Below are positions 10,881 to 22,026 of a DNA stretch of 64,000 nucleotides, piece by piece. The first letter of the stretch is position 1. Every line of letters begins with the position of its first letter. Under the pieces are notes generated by a model. The model was not told the origin of the DNA. It saw only the letters and a list, made by a program, of their open reading frames with translations, and did no database searches. A program made the translations under genes and the position numbers. The stretch comes from Zygnema cylindricum (lineage: Eukaryota > Streptophyta > Zygnematophyceae > Zygnematales > Zygnemataceae), in assembly GCA_037447655.1 (NCBI GenBank), contig JBBHKE010002598.1:1-64000 (forward strand). Reading direction: 5' to 3'.

Positions 10881-13800
10881 ATGGCACTTCCGTTTCACAG
10901 ACAGACCATGACGTCAGCAGCTTCTACACAGGTTCAGTCCATTCTGCTCTGATTGCTTGGAAGTTCTAAGTCATTTCGTCCGCAATCATAGATTACGCGA
11001 GAGAAATTTACTTTCATGTTGAGGGTGGATCCTACAGTTTCTTGTCGTGCATACTTTAAGTGCAGCAGCAATCTGAGTATAGTATGATATGCTGTATTGG
11101 CATTTGCAGGATCAACCAGTATCTTTGGTGGAATTTCGAGCTGGTCGAATGCAATTTATTTCTGGAAGAGTCCAGCCTGACGCCCGTAAGGGTACTGTGA
11201 GAATAATTCGGGTCAGATTTGATTTACCTCCTATTGTTTTTGCATGATTGAAACATTATGATTGTTTGACGGTGCTGTTGAGTCCCATTCAGTCATTAGA
11301 TTGGTAACAAATTTTAAGCTCACAAAATTCTTGGAGAAGGAATTTTCAGTATCGGAGTGCTTTATTTTTTTGTTATTGCAATGACTCAAAAATCGTTTTT
11401 TGAGTCTTGAATATGACTATGTAAAGCCAGCGTCCAGTGTTTTATTGTGTCCGAACCTATGAAAGTGCGACGACTAATCCAGACATGTAAGAATAATGGT
11501 GAGTTTCTTTTTCTTTTTTGGCTTGATCGCAGACAGATGATGGATTGTTGCACTTTCAATGGTTGGATCGGACCACCCGAGCCGTAGAGGAGGATCAAAT
11601 CGTCTTTCCAGAAGAGGCTGTGTTTGAAAAGGTCCAATTGCTATGTTTGAATCCTGCAAAGTCAAAGAATTTGTCAATCTCCCAAGTTTGTCATGGAAGG
11701 AATAATAATCTGTGGTGATTTTCTCCTGCACCAGTGGCATAGTCCAAATGTATGAAAATAATTGGAAACACTATATGTGGATTCCATAGTATATGCGTAT
11801 TATAAACCACATATAGACTTCCCAATTATGACCATTGGCAGTGCATTGTCCATTTTTCAAGCAAGCTTAGAATGCAGATTTTGGAAATCATTTTTTTTTG
11901 CAGGTTACTCAATCAGCTGGTCGTGTCTATCTTCTGAGGTTCAAGAACGATGATCGAAAGTTTTTCTTCTGGATGCAGGTGAGAAATCAAATCTTCCTCA
12001 CAAGAAAAAAATGCATGCCATGGTCCTGTTCGTAAGTTATTTTTCATATTGCAGTGATGTGGCTTTTTTTGTCTGAAATGGAGAGCTGGCTTTTAAACCG
12101 TGATAACCGACATAACCGAGACTATTTGCTAACCTTGTTTGGTCTTATCTGTTTTTTTTCATATTTTTCATCAATTTTGCTGGCAGGAACCAAAGCAAGA
12201 GCAGGATGCAAGTTTATGTGAGGCAGTTAACCGGGAGATGATGGAATGTGAGTGAAAATGCTGTATTAAATATGGCAATATAAGTAGCAGTTTTTATCTT
12301 GCCAGGAGAAACATGCAATATCAGTAATCCACAAGCTCCACAGTTTTTCTAGTTCCAGTTAAAGAACTTATTGCGTATAATCAAATTGTTGCAATGACAA
12401 GTTGCCATGCTCCAGGGCTGGAGGAAGGACATGGAGATCCGGATGATCCAGACTATGATGAGGAGATGGTGGAATCATCTCTAAGGTATGAATGTCACAT
12501 TCCTTCCTGGAGCTCCACTATGTGACATGAACTTCAACTGTACACTGCCCATCGCTATTAGAGTTGATCACTCTAATTCGAATTAGTGTTCTTTTTACCC
12601 AAAATCTAAATCAGTGTGAGTAACACTTTTAGATAGTGGTCCATAATGAACCACGGGAAAAAGCATACTTCAGTTTAGTTAGTTCTAATAAAGTGTTAAC
12701 GCTAATAATTCATTAACTCTAATAGCGAAAGGCGGTGTAATTCATATTGTAAAAAAATTGAAAGTTTTGGACTAGCATAACCTTATCATTCTATAGGTGC
12801 TCTGTTTTTGCAGATCATGAAGCAGGTTAAGTTAGGGATTAACAATGCAATGTTATTTTTCATTAGTGATTGTGTAGGTCACTGCCATTTCAATTGGAGA
12901 TTTTTAGAGCTGCACTAAGGTTACTGGGTAAAAAAGCAGCCCCTAATAAACATTTGTCTCCTGTTCCGATCATTGTCGTCGATGTGTTACTATGTCCCTC
13001 TCAATTTTAACTGCAAATTTACTCCTTTGTTAAACTGCAATAACAGGGTAAAAGGTTAGCTGCAAACTATTTTTTTTTTCCTATTTGCATCTTTGTTGTT
13101 GAGATGTTGCTGCATGACTGCTCTCACTTTTAACTTCAAAACTGCACCTTTGTGAAACTGCGATTACAGGGACGGAGGTCCTACAAGTCAATTGCAAACT
13201 GCAGAAATTCCTGCCTCAAGCACAGCAGCACCTCAGGAGGCCATGAGAACAAGCGCAGGAATACCACCTACAGCTCCAGTCCAGCTTGCCGACTTGCAAA
13301 ATATTCTTTCAGGACTTGGACAACTGGCTGTTCCTGCAGGTATAATATCATATCTTAGTGGTTGTGAATAGTATCCATCTGTTTTTTGCTACAAGGGTAT
13401 GCTTTGCATGGTCAACAATCCTAATGCTCTTCAATGTGTGATCTCCTTCCACTTGAAGCCATGTTAGATTAGATACCCCGTTTTATCCTTAAGTTGAGAG
13501 GGTCGGAAGAACCAGAGGACCGGACGTGATCATGGATTATGAAATCAGTACCAGATGAAAAGGTGCTGATATAACACCTGAACTTCTAGAAGAAATAATT
13601 TGAAACTTGAGCTTGGCATTCATGTGACCCCATTTTTTTTTATCTAACAATCACGTCTGTTGTCGGCAGTAAACGTTGTGTCTAACACAGTCACACCTTT
13701 TTTTTTTGTGGGTGTCAGGTCATATGGGTGGGAGCAAGATGGTAGATGTGGGTCCGAGTCTGTCTCAAGTGTTGAAACCGGAATTTGTTTTGCCGCTTCT

Positions 13801-16585
13801 ACAAAACTTGGGAGTTCAAGAAAGATTAGCGCCATATCTGCCAGAAGTATGCCTGCAACATTTTGGCTTGCTCTTTTCATTTTTTGTTTAGTGTCTACTC
13901 TGTAGGCATGCCATTATTTAGTCATTGGTTTCCTCGATTTTGAAAACTGTGTCAATGGCCAGCTTAAATTAAGCAACGCAATAGCTTCATAGCTGCGTGG
14001 ATTTTACATGTTGTTAAGGCCACGTTAAATCTGATCAACTCATGAGATCTGAAATGAGGTGTACACCATGGATTGTTATTAGCATTAAGACATATAGCAT
14101 GGGGTTTATTTGTTATTTCTAGTTTAAGTCCGAGCGATGTGGACGACTTTGGAACGCTTACCAAATTAGCATTAAGAAAACAACAACTAGTACCGTTTTT
14201 GCTATTTTACGCTAGGCAAAGAAAACTGGCACCAAATTAGTGTTATTAACGCTAATAGTGATTCATGGTGTACTTCAAAGAATAGAAAGTGAGTTAGTGC
14301 TTTCCGTTATAGTTCTGACTTTACTCTTGAAAACGTTTTGGGTCCTGTGGTGTGTTTACTGATTGGATAGTTTCCTGGCAGCAATTATTTAATAAGCGTG
14401 CAATTGTGCCCTACAGGCTTTGAGAACACATGAGGCTATGCGGGATTTAATTCAGAGCCCTCAATTCCATCAACAACTTGAAGTTTTCTCACATGTGAGT
14501 TTTATCATGTGCGCTTCAGCTTATAATTTCCTGTATATTGTTTGATTATCTGGAAAAAGACAATCCTCATTGATTAGGTGTGAGAGCTGCATTACTGCAA
14601 TTGACGAAGAAGCTCCCTAATCTGCATGATTTGTTATTTTTTGCTTTGTTGTGATTGACAAAGCTTTCACCTAGCTTGGATTCATTTTGGGTATTTCAGT
14701 AATTATTTCACACTCAAATGGATAAAACTAGTGTAAAATGTTAAGTTTTCAAGGCAAAATAGGATTTAGTACAGTTATAGATCATATTATTTACGTAAAA
14801 AAACGACAAAGCATTTCTGGCTTTGCAGGCTTTTATTTGGCTAGTTGCATGTTTCAGATGCAAAGAATTTTAGCAAAGAAATGATGCATGGAAATTGCTT
14901 TTAAGTAATGGAGAAGTTTGGTCCACATTTAGGACTTACAGTGTGGCTTCGATCTAAAGCTCAGGAAAAAATTTATGCATACTTGTTGCATACAAAATTT
15001 ATGGCAGATTCACATTTTAAAAATGATTTCGGAAGCCCCAGTCCCAAACTTGTTTGACGACATATAGTCCTTAGTCTAGTCCTCAGTTACGCTCCAGAAA
15101 TCACCTATGGAAGAAAATAAGGGCCCTTACTACTGGAGGAATTTGAATTAAGGACCCTAACTACTGAAGGAATCTGGATCAAGGACCCTAACTACTGGAG
15201 GAATTTGAATTAAGGCCCTAAGCACTGAAGGATTTTCATTCCCGAAACCATGAATCGGGGTAGTGTTGAAAAAGCATATGAGTAGCCCTATCAATTTTAT
15301 TACTTGAAAAAAAATGCTGACTTTGTTTGTCGGGAACATTCTGATTGTGCAGCTTCTTCAAAGTGGACAGGTCGACTGGAGTCAGTTTGGGATCGACCCT
15401 TCAAAATGTAAGTTTTTAGTAGTTTCCTATATGTGGTTCGTTCAATTATGCTGGCTTTAGTACACCTTGAATGGCTGTTAGCATTAAAGTTAAATTAGTA
15501 TGAAGACAGTTAAGGGTTAATAAGTATATTTACAGTCCAAATGACGTGGACGATTGTGAACCGCGAGCAAAAATATAATTGGTATTAGTCACATTATGTT
15601 GTGTTCAGAAGGCAAAACAAATCGGGACCAAATTAGTGTCATTAACACTACTAGCAAATCACTAATTGTGTATTGTTTTTATCGTTCATCATCTAACATA
15701 CTTCAATTGATGGTTTGAGTGCTTGAATTACAACAAATGATTCTTAACTTTTGAACAGATTGTTGCATTAATAGCAAAAGGTATGAAAACCCCAAAGCCC
15801 TTATTTGTTTTGAAGCTTGGAGGATTGTTGATTCCTGAGGCCCAAATGGATATATGGAAAAAGGAAAAGAAAACGCCTAAGTGTGATGACTGAAATGTTT
15901 TAATCAACTTTTGTTGGGTATATCATTGAACAATTTGGTGAAGAGTGAGGGGATGTCAAACCCTCACAGCATCGCGAAAGATAATTCCTTCTGCTGGAAT
16001 GTCGCAAGGGTTCTATCTGTGATAAGGAATCCTTGTCCTATTGGTTTTTGAAGGTTAGCGTGGTAATATGTGTTTTCTTTGTTGCCTCTTCCTAGGAAAG
16101 AGGCTTGGGTGCCTGTTGTGGTTCTGTTTTTTTTTTTTTTTCACTCTTGAGGTTCGACATTCCTTTTCATGATGCCATTGCTTATAGTCAAATATATCTA
16201 ATCGCTGCTAGTTGGTGTTTTTTTGAAACCGCTCTCATACTATTTTTTTCTTTTTCTTTTTCGTTTTCTTCTCATGTATGGTCTAGCAGATGGACAAGGA
16301 GTGGCAGCTTTCCTTTCAGCTATAGAGGACCAAGTGCAAACTGAAATGACTGTGGAAGGTGTTTCCGTTCCGTTAGAAACCAATGTCTCAGTTCCGTTAG
16401 AATCCGAGCCATTAGAGAGAAAACCAAGTGATAAAGGAGAGGGAGAGGTTGAGGGAAACGCTACTGCAGATAGGTTAGAAAAGGGGAAAGAAGGACAAGA
16501 AGGGAAAACAACAAATACAGAAACAAAGGCTGAGGAAAAAGTAGACAGTGAGAAAAATGTAGACAGGATGGAAGAAGGCAGTTGA
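10881..16585 (+). CDS. RPN13: 26S proteasome ubiquitin receptor RPN13 (ADRM1 homologue), 11 exons
   Basis: RPN13 is a subunit of the 19S regulatory particle. It binds ubiquitin chains through a Pru domain and recruits the deubiquitinase UCH37 through a DEUBAD domain. Exons: 10881-10931, 11110-11211, 11533-11631, 11904-11978, 12187-12247, 12416-12485, 13170-13339, 13719-13846, 14417-14494, 15353-15407, 16290-16585. All are GT-AG and phase-compatible, giving 394 residues. The Pru domain spans about residues 18-130: [56 protein letters not shown], then EPKQEQD. The DEUBAD-like region spans about residues 220-315: [50 protein letters not shown]. The C-terminal 70 residues are highly charged (Glu/Lys), typical of plant forms. 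The exon-11 acceptor could instead be three bases upstream, adding one residue. Three introns contain MITEs. Confidence 0.92.
12541..12739. mobile_element. MITE copy 5, in RPN13 intron 6
   Basis: Cleanest copy in the window: left TIR (TA)CACTGCCCATCGCTATTAG, right end CTAATAGCGAAAGGCGGTGTA, 199 bp, no coding capacity. The interior carries TAGTGGTCCATAATGAACCA. Confidence 0.85.
12971..13171 (+). repeat. Two-copy repeat covering the RPN13 exon-7 splice acceptor
   Basis: 12971-13048 and 13092-13171 are degenerate direct copies. Each has a TGTTGT/TCGTCGATGTTG start, a CTCTCA...TTTTAAC middle and an AAACTGC(A/G)ATAACAGGG-type end. The second ends at the real acceptor of exon 7. The first ends in a pseudo-acceptor, AG at 13045-13046. 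Confidence 0.7.
14062..14272. mobile_element. MITE copy 6, in RPN13 intron 8
   Basis: Left end TACACCATGGATTGTTATTA, right end CTAATAGTGATTCATGGTGTA-like, about 211 bp. Confidence 0.75.
15118..15236 (+). repeat. Short tandem repeat in RPN13 intron 10 region
   Basis: About four copies of a unit of about 33 bp around ACTACTGGAGGAATTTGAAT and AAGGACCCTA, lying just upstream of exon 10. Copies differ by a few bases. Confidence 0.8.
15461..15672. mobile_element. MITE copy 7, in RPN13 intron 10
   Basis: Left end TACACCTTGAATGGCTGTTA, right end AGCAAATCACTAATTGTGTA. Diverged, but the AAATTAGTGTCATTAACACT interior end is typical of the family. Confidence 0.65.
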
Positions 16586-18056
16586 GTTATAAAACCGAAT
16601 TTGACCGAATTTTTCTTTTTTCACGAGTTTCATAATGGTGAGCTTCGATGGTGTAAACACCACTTTTGTACTTTCTTTGTATGAGCTTCAGTTCCTACAA
16701 ATGGCTAGTTCTATGCTGTATAATCTGTTGCCGGAGATAAGTGGAATACTGTATTTAATGCTTAGTCTACAAGATTTTTCCATTGATAAGGTTCATTCAT
16801 TGAAAGAGTGGCGCTTCTTTTATTTTCATGATGGAGACTGGTCACCTGCTCACACTATAAAATGTTGACAAGAACATTTATGCACTGAAGTTGTCGGCAA
16901 TAAATTTCGTCTCGACTAATGTTTATTGGCAGTTGCATTGTGTAACAATAAATTGACTATGATACAATATCTATTTCTTAAGTTTCTATGAAAACTGTAC
17001 TAGTTAGTAAATTAGTCCATGTGGCTGACAAAGTATAGTAACGTAAATGTGCTTAGATTATATCACACAAATAACAACCAAAGTTTGTACTTTGTGAACA
17101 GTGAATTCTATCGATTTTTTCTTGCCAGGAAATGTGGAATTGGTACCCCCACATCTGTTAACAGTAAAAATAATGGTAATGTTATTACTGCTAATTAATT
17201 CCATGGCATTAGTTTTGATTCTTGCATTGATATTCTGTCCATAGTTATTAGCGATATGTATTAGTGTCAATGCAAAATTATAATGTATAATACTAATTTA
17301 GTGCATAGAGATGTGACAAATTAACTGCCTAATTATGATTTCTGGCCAGAAAAAGTCGCGATTGAATTAGGTGTTATTAACTCTAATAATGATGGGCAGT
17401 GTAGTAATATAAAGCTATTAATTGAGTCCTTTGTTTCTCAATATTATTCCACTACAGCTGTCGATAACTTTGTTGGCAACATGCATTACTACAATGACAA
17501 ATAATACCAACTTGATAGTTTAGCATGTCCCACTTTAGCATATCCTGGATTTCTTTGGTTTATTGGTCAACTATAGTTAGTTATTGAAGTGTTGATATGT
17601 ATCGGCTTCCTATCAAATCCTCGATATCACCATTTACCAAAATCATGATCTACGCGCGTGCCGTTAGCAATTTCGGTCGATACACAACAACCTTTTCCTC
17701 TTACCTGTTTGAATGTAGAACTTTTACTGTACTGTTTGTCGCCTAGCACTCGGCTTCCTAAGTACGACCCTTTTTGTTTTGCTCACCACTTTGTTCCAAG
17801 TACACGTGTTGGTTTTGTGCTTCTTGTTCTTTCCAACGACTTTCTTTGGCTTGCACTTGTCGGTGTGTTAGTTTGAGTCCACACGCGTTCGTGTTTCAGT
17901 TTCGTTTTTGCCTCTTCATCTTCTGTTCCCATGTTCGGAGATGGTTTACCATCCTGCTATGTTAATAAAGTCGTACATGTTTGGACTAAGTTGGATAGTT
18001 TATTGTGAGTTTTAAAACAAATATTTTTTTTTCACTAGACGTAAGGTCATATCTTA
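16586..18056. other. Intergenic region between RPN13 and the ELIP gene
   Basis: Mostly featureless AT-rich DNA apart from the MITE at 17238. The segment GATGGTTTACCATCCTGCTA then TTAATAAAGTCG (17940-17971) also occurs, slightly altered, at 4647-4678. It may be the shared 3' end of an old retroelement. No gene is seen. Confidence 0.4.
17238..17403. mobile_element. MITE copy 8, left end eroded
   Basis: The right end is intact (AACTCTAATAATGATGGGCAG then TGTA). The left end is only suggested by TTATTAGCGATATGTATTAG. The interior has GACAAATTAACTGCC and a GGCCAGAAAAAGTCGCG block. Confidence 0.55.
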
Positions 18057-18156
18057 TACACCTAATGAGTATTGTTAACACTATTTTATGATTTTCGGCC
18101 AAAAAAAATTCGCGACCTAATTAGTGTAATTAACTCTAATAACGACGCGGCAGTGT
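18057..18156. mobile_element. MITE copy 9, internally deleted
   Basis: About 100 bp with TACACC at the left and AACTCTAATAACGACGCGGC then AGTGTA at the right. Most of the interior is missing. Confidence 0.6.
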
Positions 18157-18603
18157 AGTCAGCCCTGTTCGGGAAACCGGCGTAGTAAGCCCAGATATAA
18201 AGTACGAACGCCTTAAGCATGGCTCAATTTAGCGTGGGCGGGGTCGGCTCCTCAAACGAAATATTCTATTATTATCAGTTTATCACATACTATCGGCAAC
18301 CGACAATTTTGGGGTTAGCTTTATGTACTCTTTCGCTAAACGTCGTACTATCTGCACGATTTTTTTACTACTCACGCTTTACCCTCATAACGTGGATGAG
18401 CCAATCCAATTTTGTACAATGTTAGTATGTTACAGACGCCGTCGTCATATGTAGGAAATACGGTTCTATGTTCCCACGCGTGTCGAGTTTTTGCGTGAGC
18501 CATGTGGGATTCCCAAGCACCCGAGAGGTTCCTGGTCCAATCTGAGCCGTCGGATAAATTTACGTGTTCCACGTCATCCCCGTCATGTACCTGTTTGCCA
18601 CAC

Positions 18604-18955
18604 TTGGCATAGAAGGAAAAGGCTACGTCGGCCTACCCCCAGTCCTCGGGCAGCCGGCTATTTTCAACCAACCACGCCGGCATTTCTGGCCATTCTATCG
18701 CTAAAATCCAATTTATATATTATTATTATTATCACTTCGTCGGTATTGATTCTGGTCGTCAAATTTTTGATTGCAGGCCGTCAAGTTTCTCCTCAGCACA
18801 ACGTGGCATAAAAGCGAAAGGGCTACGTCGGCCAATTTCTAATTCTCAGGCAGCCGGTTATTACCAACTCGCCACGCCGGCATATTTGACAGTCAATAAT
18901 TTAACCGGTTGGCAATACTCATGCTAGTTTGATTGCAGGCCGTCAAGTTTCTCGT
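18604..18955 (+). promoter_or_regulatory. Duplicated promoter segment upstream of the ELIP gene, with DRE-like cores
   Basis: 18604-18792 and 18803-18955 are direct copies. Each runs from TGGCATA...GGCTACGTCGGCC through GGCAGCCGG and CCACGCCGGCAT to TTGCAGGCCGTCAAGTTTCT. Each copy holds GTCGGC (18627-18632, 18827-18832), the complement of the GCCGAC core bound by DREB/CBF factors in land plants. ACGT-core motifs (TACGTGTT, CCACGTCA) lie at about 18558-18576. In land plants such motifs accompany cold-, drought- and light-stress genes, which fits an ELIP gene. Their use in this organism is inferred. Confidence 0.55.
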
Positions 18956-18966
18956 TTTCGGCGCCA

Positions 18967-18976
18967 ATATTTAAAC
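18967..18976 (+). promoter_or_regulatory. Candidate TATA element of the ELIP gene
   Basis: ATATTTAAAC lies about 160 bases upstream of the ATG and immediately after the duplicated promoter block. A pyrimidine-rich stretch, likely leader, follows. Confidence 0.4.
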
Positions 18977-19128
18977 ACTGCCCATCCAGTTTTCATCTCC
19001 AGTTCAAAACAGATTACCTCTGCAGCTTAACTTACATATCTTTGAATTCCCTCTCTTAATTTGCTTCTTCAGTTTTCACATCTGCAGAATCAATTTATTT
19101 TAATTAAGTTTTTTTTACTTAAGATTCA

Positions 19129-20986
19129 ATGGCTGCTTTTGCTGCAATGGCTTCCATGTCTGCTGTTTCTCTCCAGAATTCAGTTACATTAAAAAATGTC
19201 TCTGTTGACAAGAAATTCTCAAGGTCGGGCGTTAACTGTGTGAATCTATGCTCACCAAAATCCGTTCGACGCAGTTCAGTTCGCTGTCAGGCGGGAGATG
19301 ACAAAGGCCCTCTCTCTGCTGTAAGCTTTCAAACCTTTGTTACATTTTGATATGATTGCTATTTCCGCAATTGAGAAGGTTGAAAAGGCAACTTTTGGTA
19401 CATTGTTTTTTTCGATTAGTAGAATTTACATTCTAGCTGGTAATCTGACGTGCTTGACGTTTACATAAACATTTTCGGAACTTTGCCAAGTCATGAATCG
19501 GTGTAATTAAATTACTTACAAATGGATCTGCTATGAATTTTTAGTTTTTCACAGTAGCAATAATGTTTAAGTACTAACAATGTGATAACGATTATGAAAA
19601 TTATGTCTTACTTTTGAAGAATGCTACTAAATTAGCATTTATAGTTGACAATGGAAATGACTAGCTGACGCAACCTAGTCAATTCTGTTGTATTGCTTCA
19701 AATTCATCAACAAAGCACATTATGGCTGATGTCATACACAAGGTATTTAATAATACCTGAACTGATTTTTTTATTTCATGCAGGTCAAGGACACCAAGGT
19801 GCCTATCACTCGCGAAGGTGTGAAGCAGAATGAGGCAAATAATGAATCTGAGAAGCATTCAGTATTTGGAGCTGAGCCAGCATATGGTTTCCCTCGTCCT
19901 GAGAGTGACCGTCGTCCCGAGCTTGGAAACAAATCATTTGGAAGCGTTATGGCTTTTGATGGGCCTGGACCAGAAACAATCAATGGCCGCCTCGTAAGTG
20001 TCCAAAACTCTGACATATATCGGCAAATATCTGTTGGTATCTCTGCAAATATGACATATAATGGCAGATATCTGCTAGTATCTATGCAGATGTATATGAT
20101 TTGCTTCAATTTTACTGGGTTTGCTAATGTCACTGTAACAAGTTACACCAATGAAAAAATTCAAATTCTTGAACGGCAACCGTTGGAAAAACGAAATGTT
20201 GCTAAGTTAGAATGGTATTTCATTACAAACTTGCTGTAATCTGTCAAGACCCAGATATTCAGAATTTTTTGTTACGGTTTCGTAACAGTTTGATTAGAAC
20301 ATGTTCGTGACGGAGTACCACCCTTATTCTCCTTCATCCTGTTAAGATTATTTCTTAACTAGAACCTTACGTGTAGGTAATGACTTTGTTGTTGTGTCTA
20401 TTTCTGTGTTGCAGGCTATGCTGGGATGTGCCTGGGCTTTTATTGCTGAGCTTTACACAGGACAAAGAATTGTTGACCAGATCAACTACCCAGGAAGTCC
20501 TGGATTATACTTTTTGCTTGCGGCTACATCAACCATCATTTGGGCATCTCTCATTCCCATCTCCAATGGTGAAAGCCCAGATAGCCGAGTGTAAGTTACC
20601 ATGCCAAAGGATGAATTTCTCACATTTTTCAAATGCTTCCAATCTCAATAATTGGTTCAAAATTATTATTGCATCATCGAAAATTCTCACTAGTTTTTTT
20701 TCAAACTTCATTGTTATACTGCGTGATTAACCCATTTTTTAAAGACGTATGAAGTCTTTATGCAAAGATGGATAGCTTTCTTTCTGAATTGAAATTCTTG
20801 AACTTAATTTTATTGCATGTTTTTAGCTTGTTTTTTCATAATTTTTTTGTGTTATTTTCTTGCAGGAATGGACCTTTCACAGCAAAAGCTGAGCGTTGGA
20901 ATGGAAGACTTGCCATGATTGGTTTTGCCGGTATTCTTATTACAGAATACTTTACTGGACATGCTATCATTCCTCTAACCTTTTAG
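19129..20986 (+). CDS. ELIP-type chlorophyll a/b-binding stress protein, four exons
   Basis: Early light-induced proteins are thylakoid members of the LHC superfamily that bind chlorophyll and carotenoid and protect against excess light. Exons 19129-19320, 19784-19993, 20415-20590 and 20866-20986 join in phase (0, 0, 2) to 232 residues. Residues 1 to about 55 are rich in Ala/Ser/Val/Lys and end near VRCQAG, a typical chloroplast transit peptide. Helix 1 begins at ETINGRLAML (E128, N131, R133). Helix 2 is about residues 161-180. Helix 3 begins at AERWNGRLAM (E202, N205, R207). The paired E-x-x-N-x-R motifs in helices 1 and 3 are the chlorophyll-binding signature. The Pro/Gly-rich linker before helix 1 (PETINGR preceded by FDGPG) is ELIP-like. 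A one-helix or SEP-type protein is excluded by the three helices. Confidence 0.9.
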
Positions 20987-22026
20987 AAGGTTTGGTCCAT
21001 GCTTCATATTGTGAACTTATGTTTCCCATCTGTGGATAGTCACAATAACTTCCTGAAACAACTTTCGGGAATGATGATAGATCAATAATCTGTTATCAAT
21101 TTTGTACCATAGAGTTTCCTACTTTTGTAGCGATTTTGATAGTTCCTCTTGTTTTTCATCAAAAAAAGGTGAAACGTAGAGTGGACAATTATGTAATATA
21201 TCAGAGTGAAAAAAAAAGTTTTTGTGTGTTGTGAAAATATCCATTTTGGTTAATGATTCATTCTCTAACGCATTGTTTATTGCATGAGCATAGTTTGGAA
21301 CAATTCTCATTTGTACTTTTCATTTTTGCTAGTCATCGAAAACAATGAGATTTTTTATAAAAAAAATGTTTCAATCGGTTCCAAACATTGTTCACCCAAT
21401 TCCTCTGTTTTTTAGCTTTAGTCAAAGCTTGTCATCATTTGTCATAACCTCCAGATATACCGAATTGTGAAGAAGTGAAAAAAACTACTTTCAAATTCCA
21501 AGTCCTGGGTTCAATTGCAAACTATAAACACAGTTTTGTAACTCAATAGACATTCTCAAATTTGACAGAGGACCTTGCCAAATAACTGAAAGATTTAACC
21601 TCTGTACAGATGTTTACTGAGAAGAACTTTGTTAATAAATCTGAACCTCATTAAAATAACTATAATTACCTACAATAACGGCCATTGCATGGGAAATATA
21701 AAGCTTTGACAAAACGTTTAAAAAAAAACAAATGAAAACGCTTAAGATATACTTAGAACTACATTGGATTACTAAATCTTACTATCAATCTAAAATGAAA
21801 TGTGAAGAATCCCCAGGAATGTTACGTCATCAACAAATGCAAAAATACTTTCCTTGCAATTATAAAGGAAAAAAAAGAACTGTATATAAATAATAACATC
21901 ATTGTCACCAAATTTATTAGAGCACATTCAGAACTTTCTTTCTTCTCTTACTAAAACTCCATTCTCTCCCTAAATCCTTTCCAAATACTCACAACGATAA
22001 AAGAACAAAACTCAGAAAAAACAGAT
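20987..22026. other. Convergent 3' ends of the ELIP and CPI1 genes
   Basis: About 1 kb of AT-rich DNA between two stop codons on opposite strands. It presumably holds both 3' UTRs and polyadenylation sites. No open frame or repeat of note. Confidence 0.5.
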
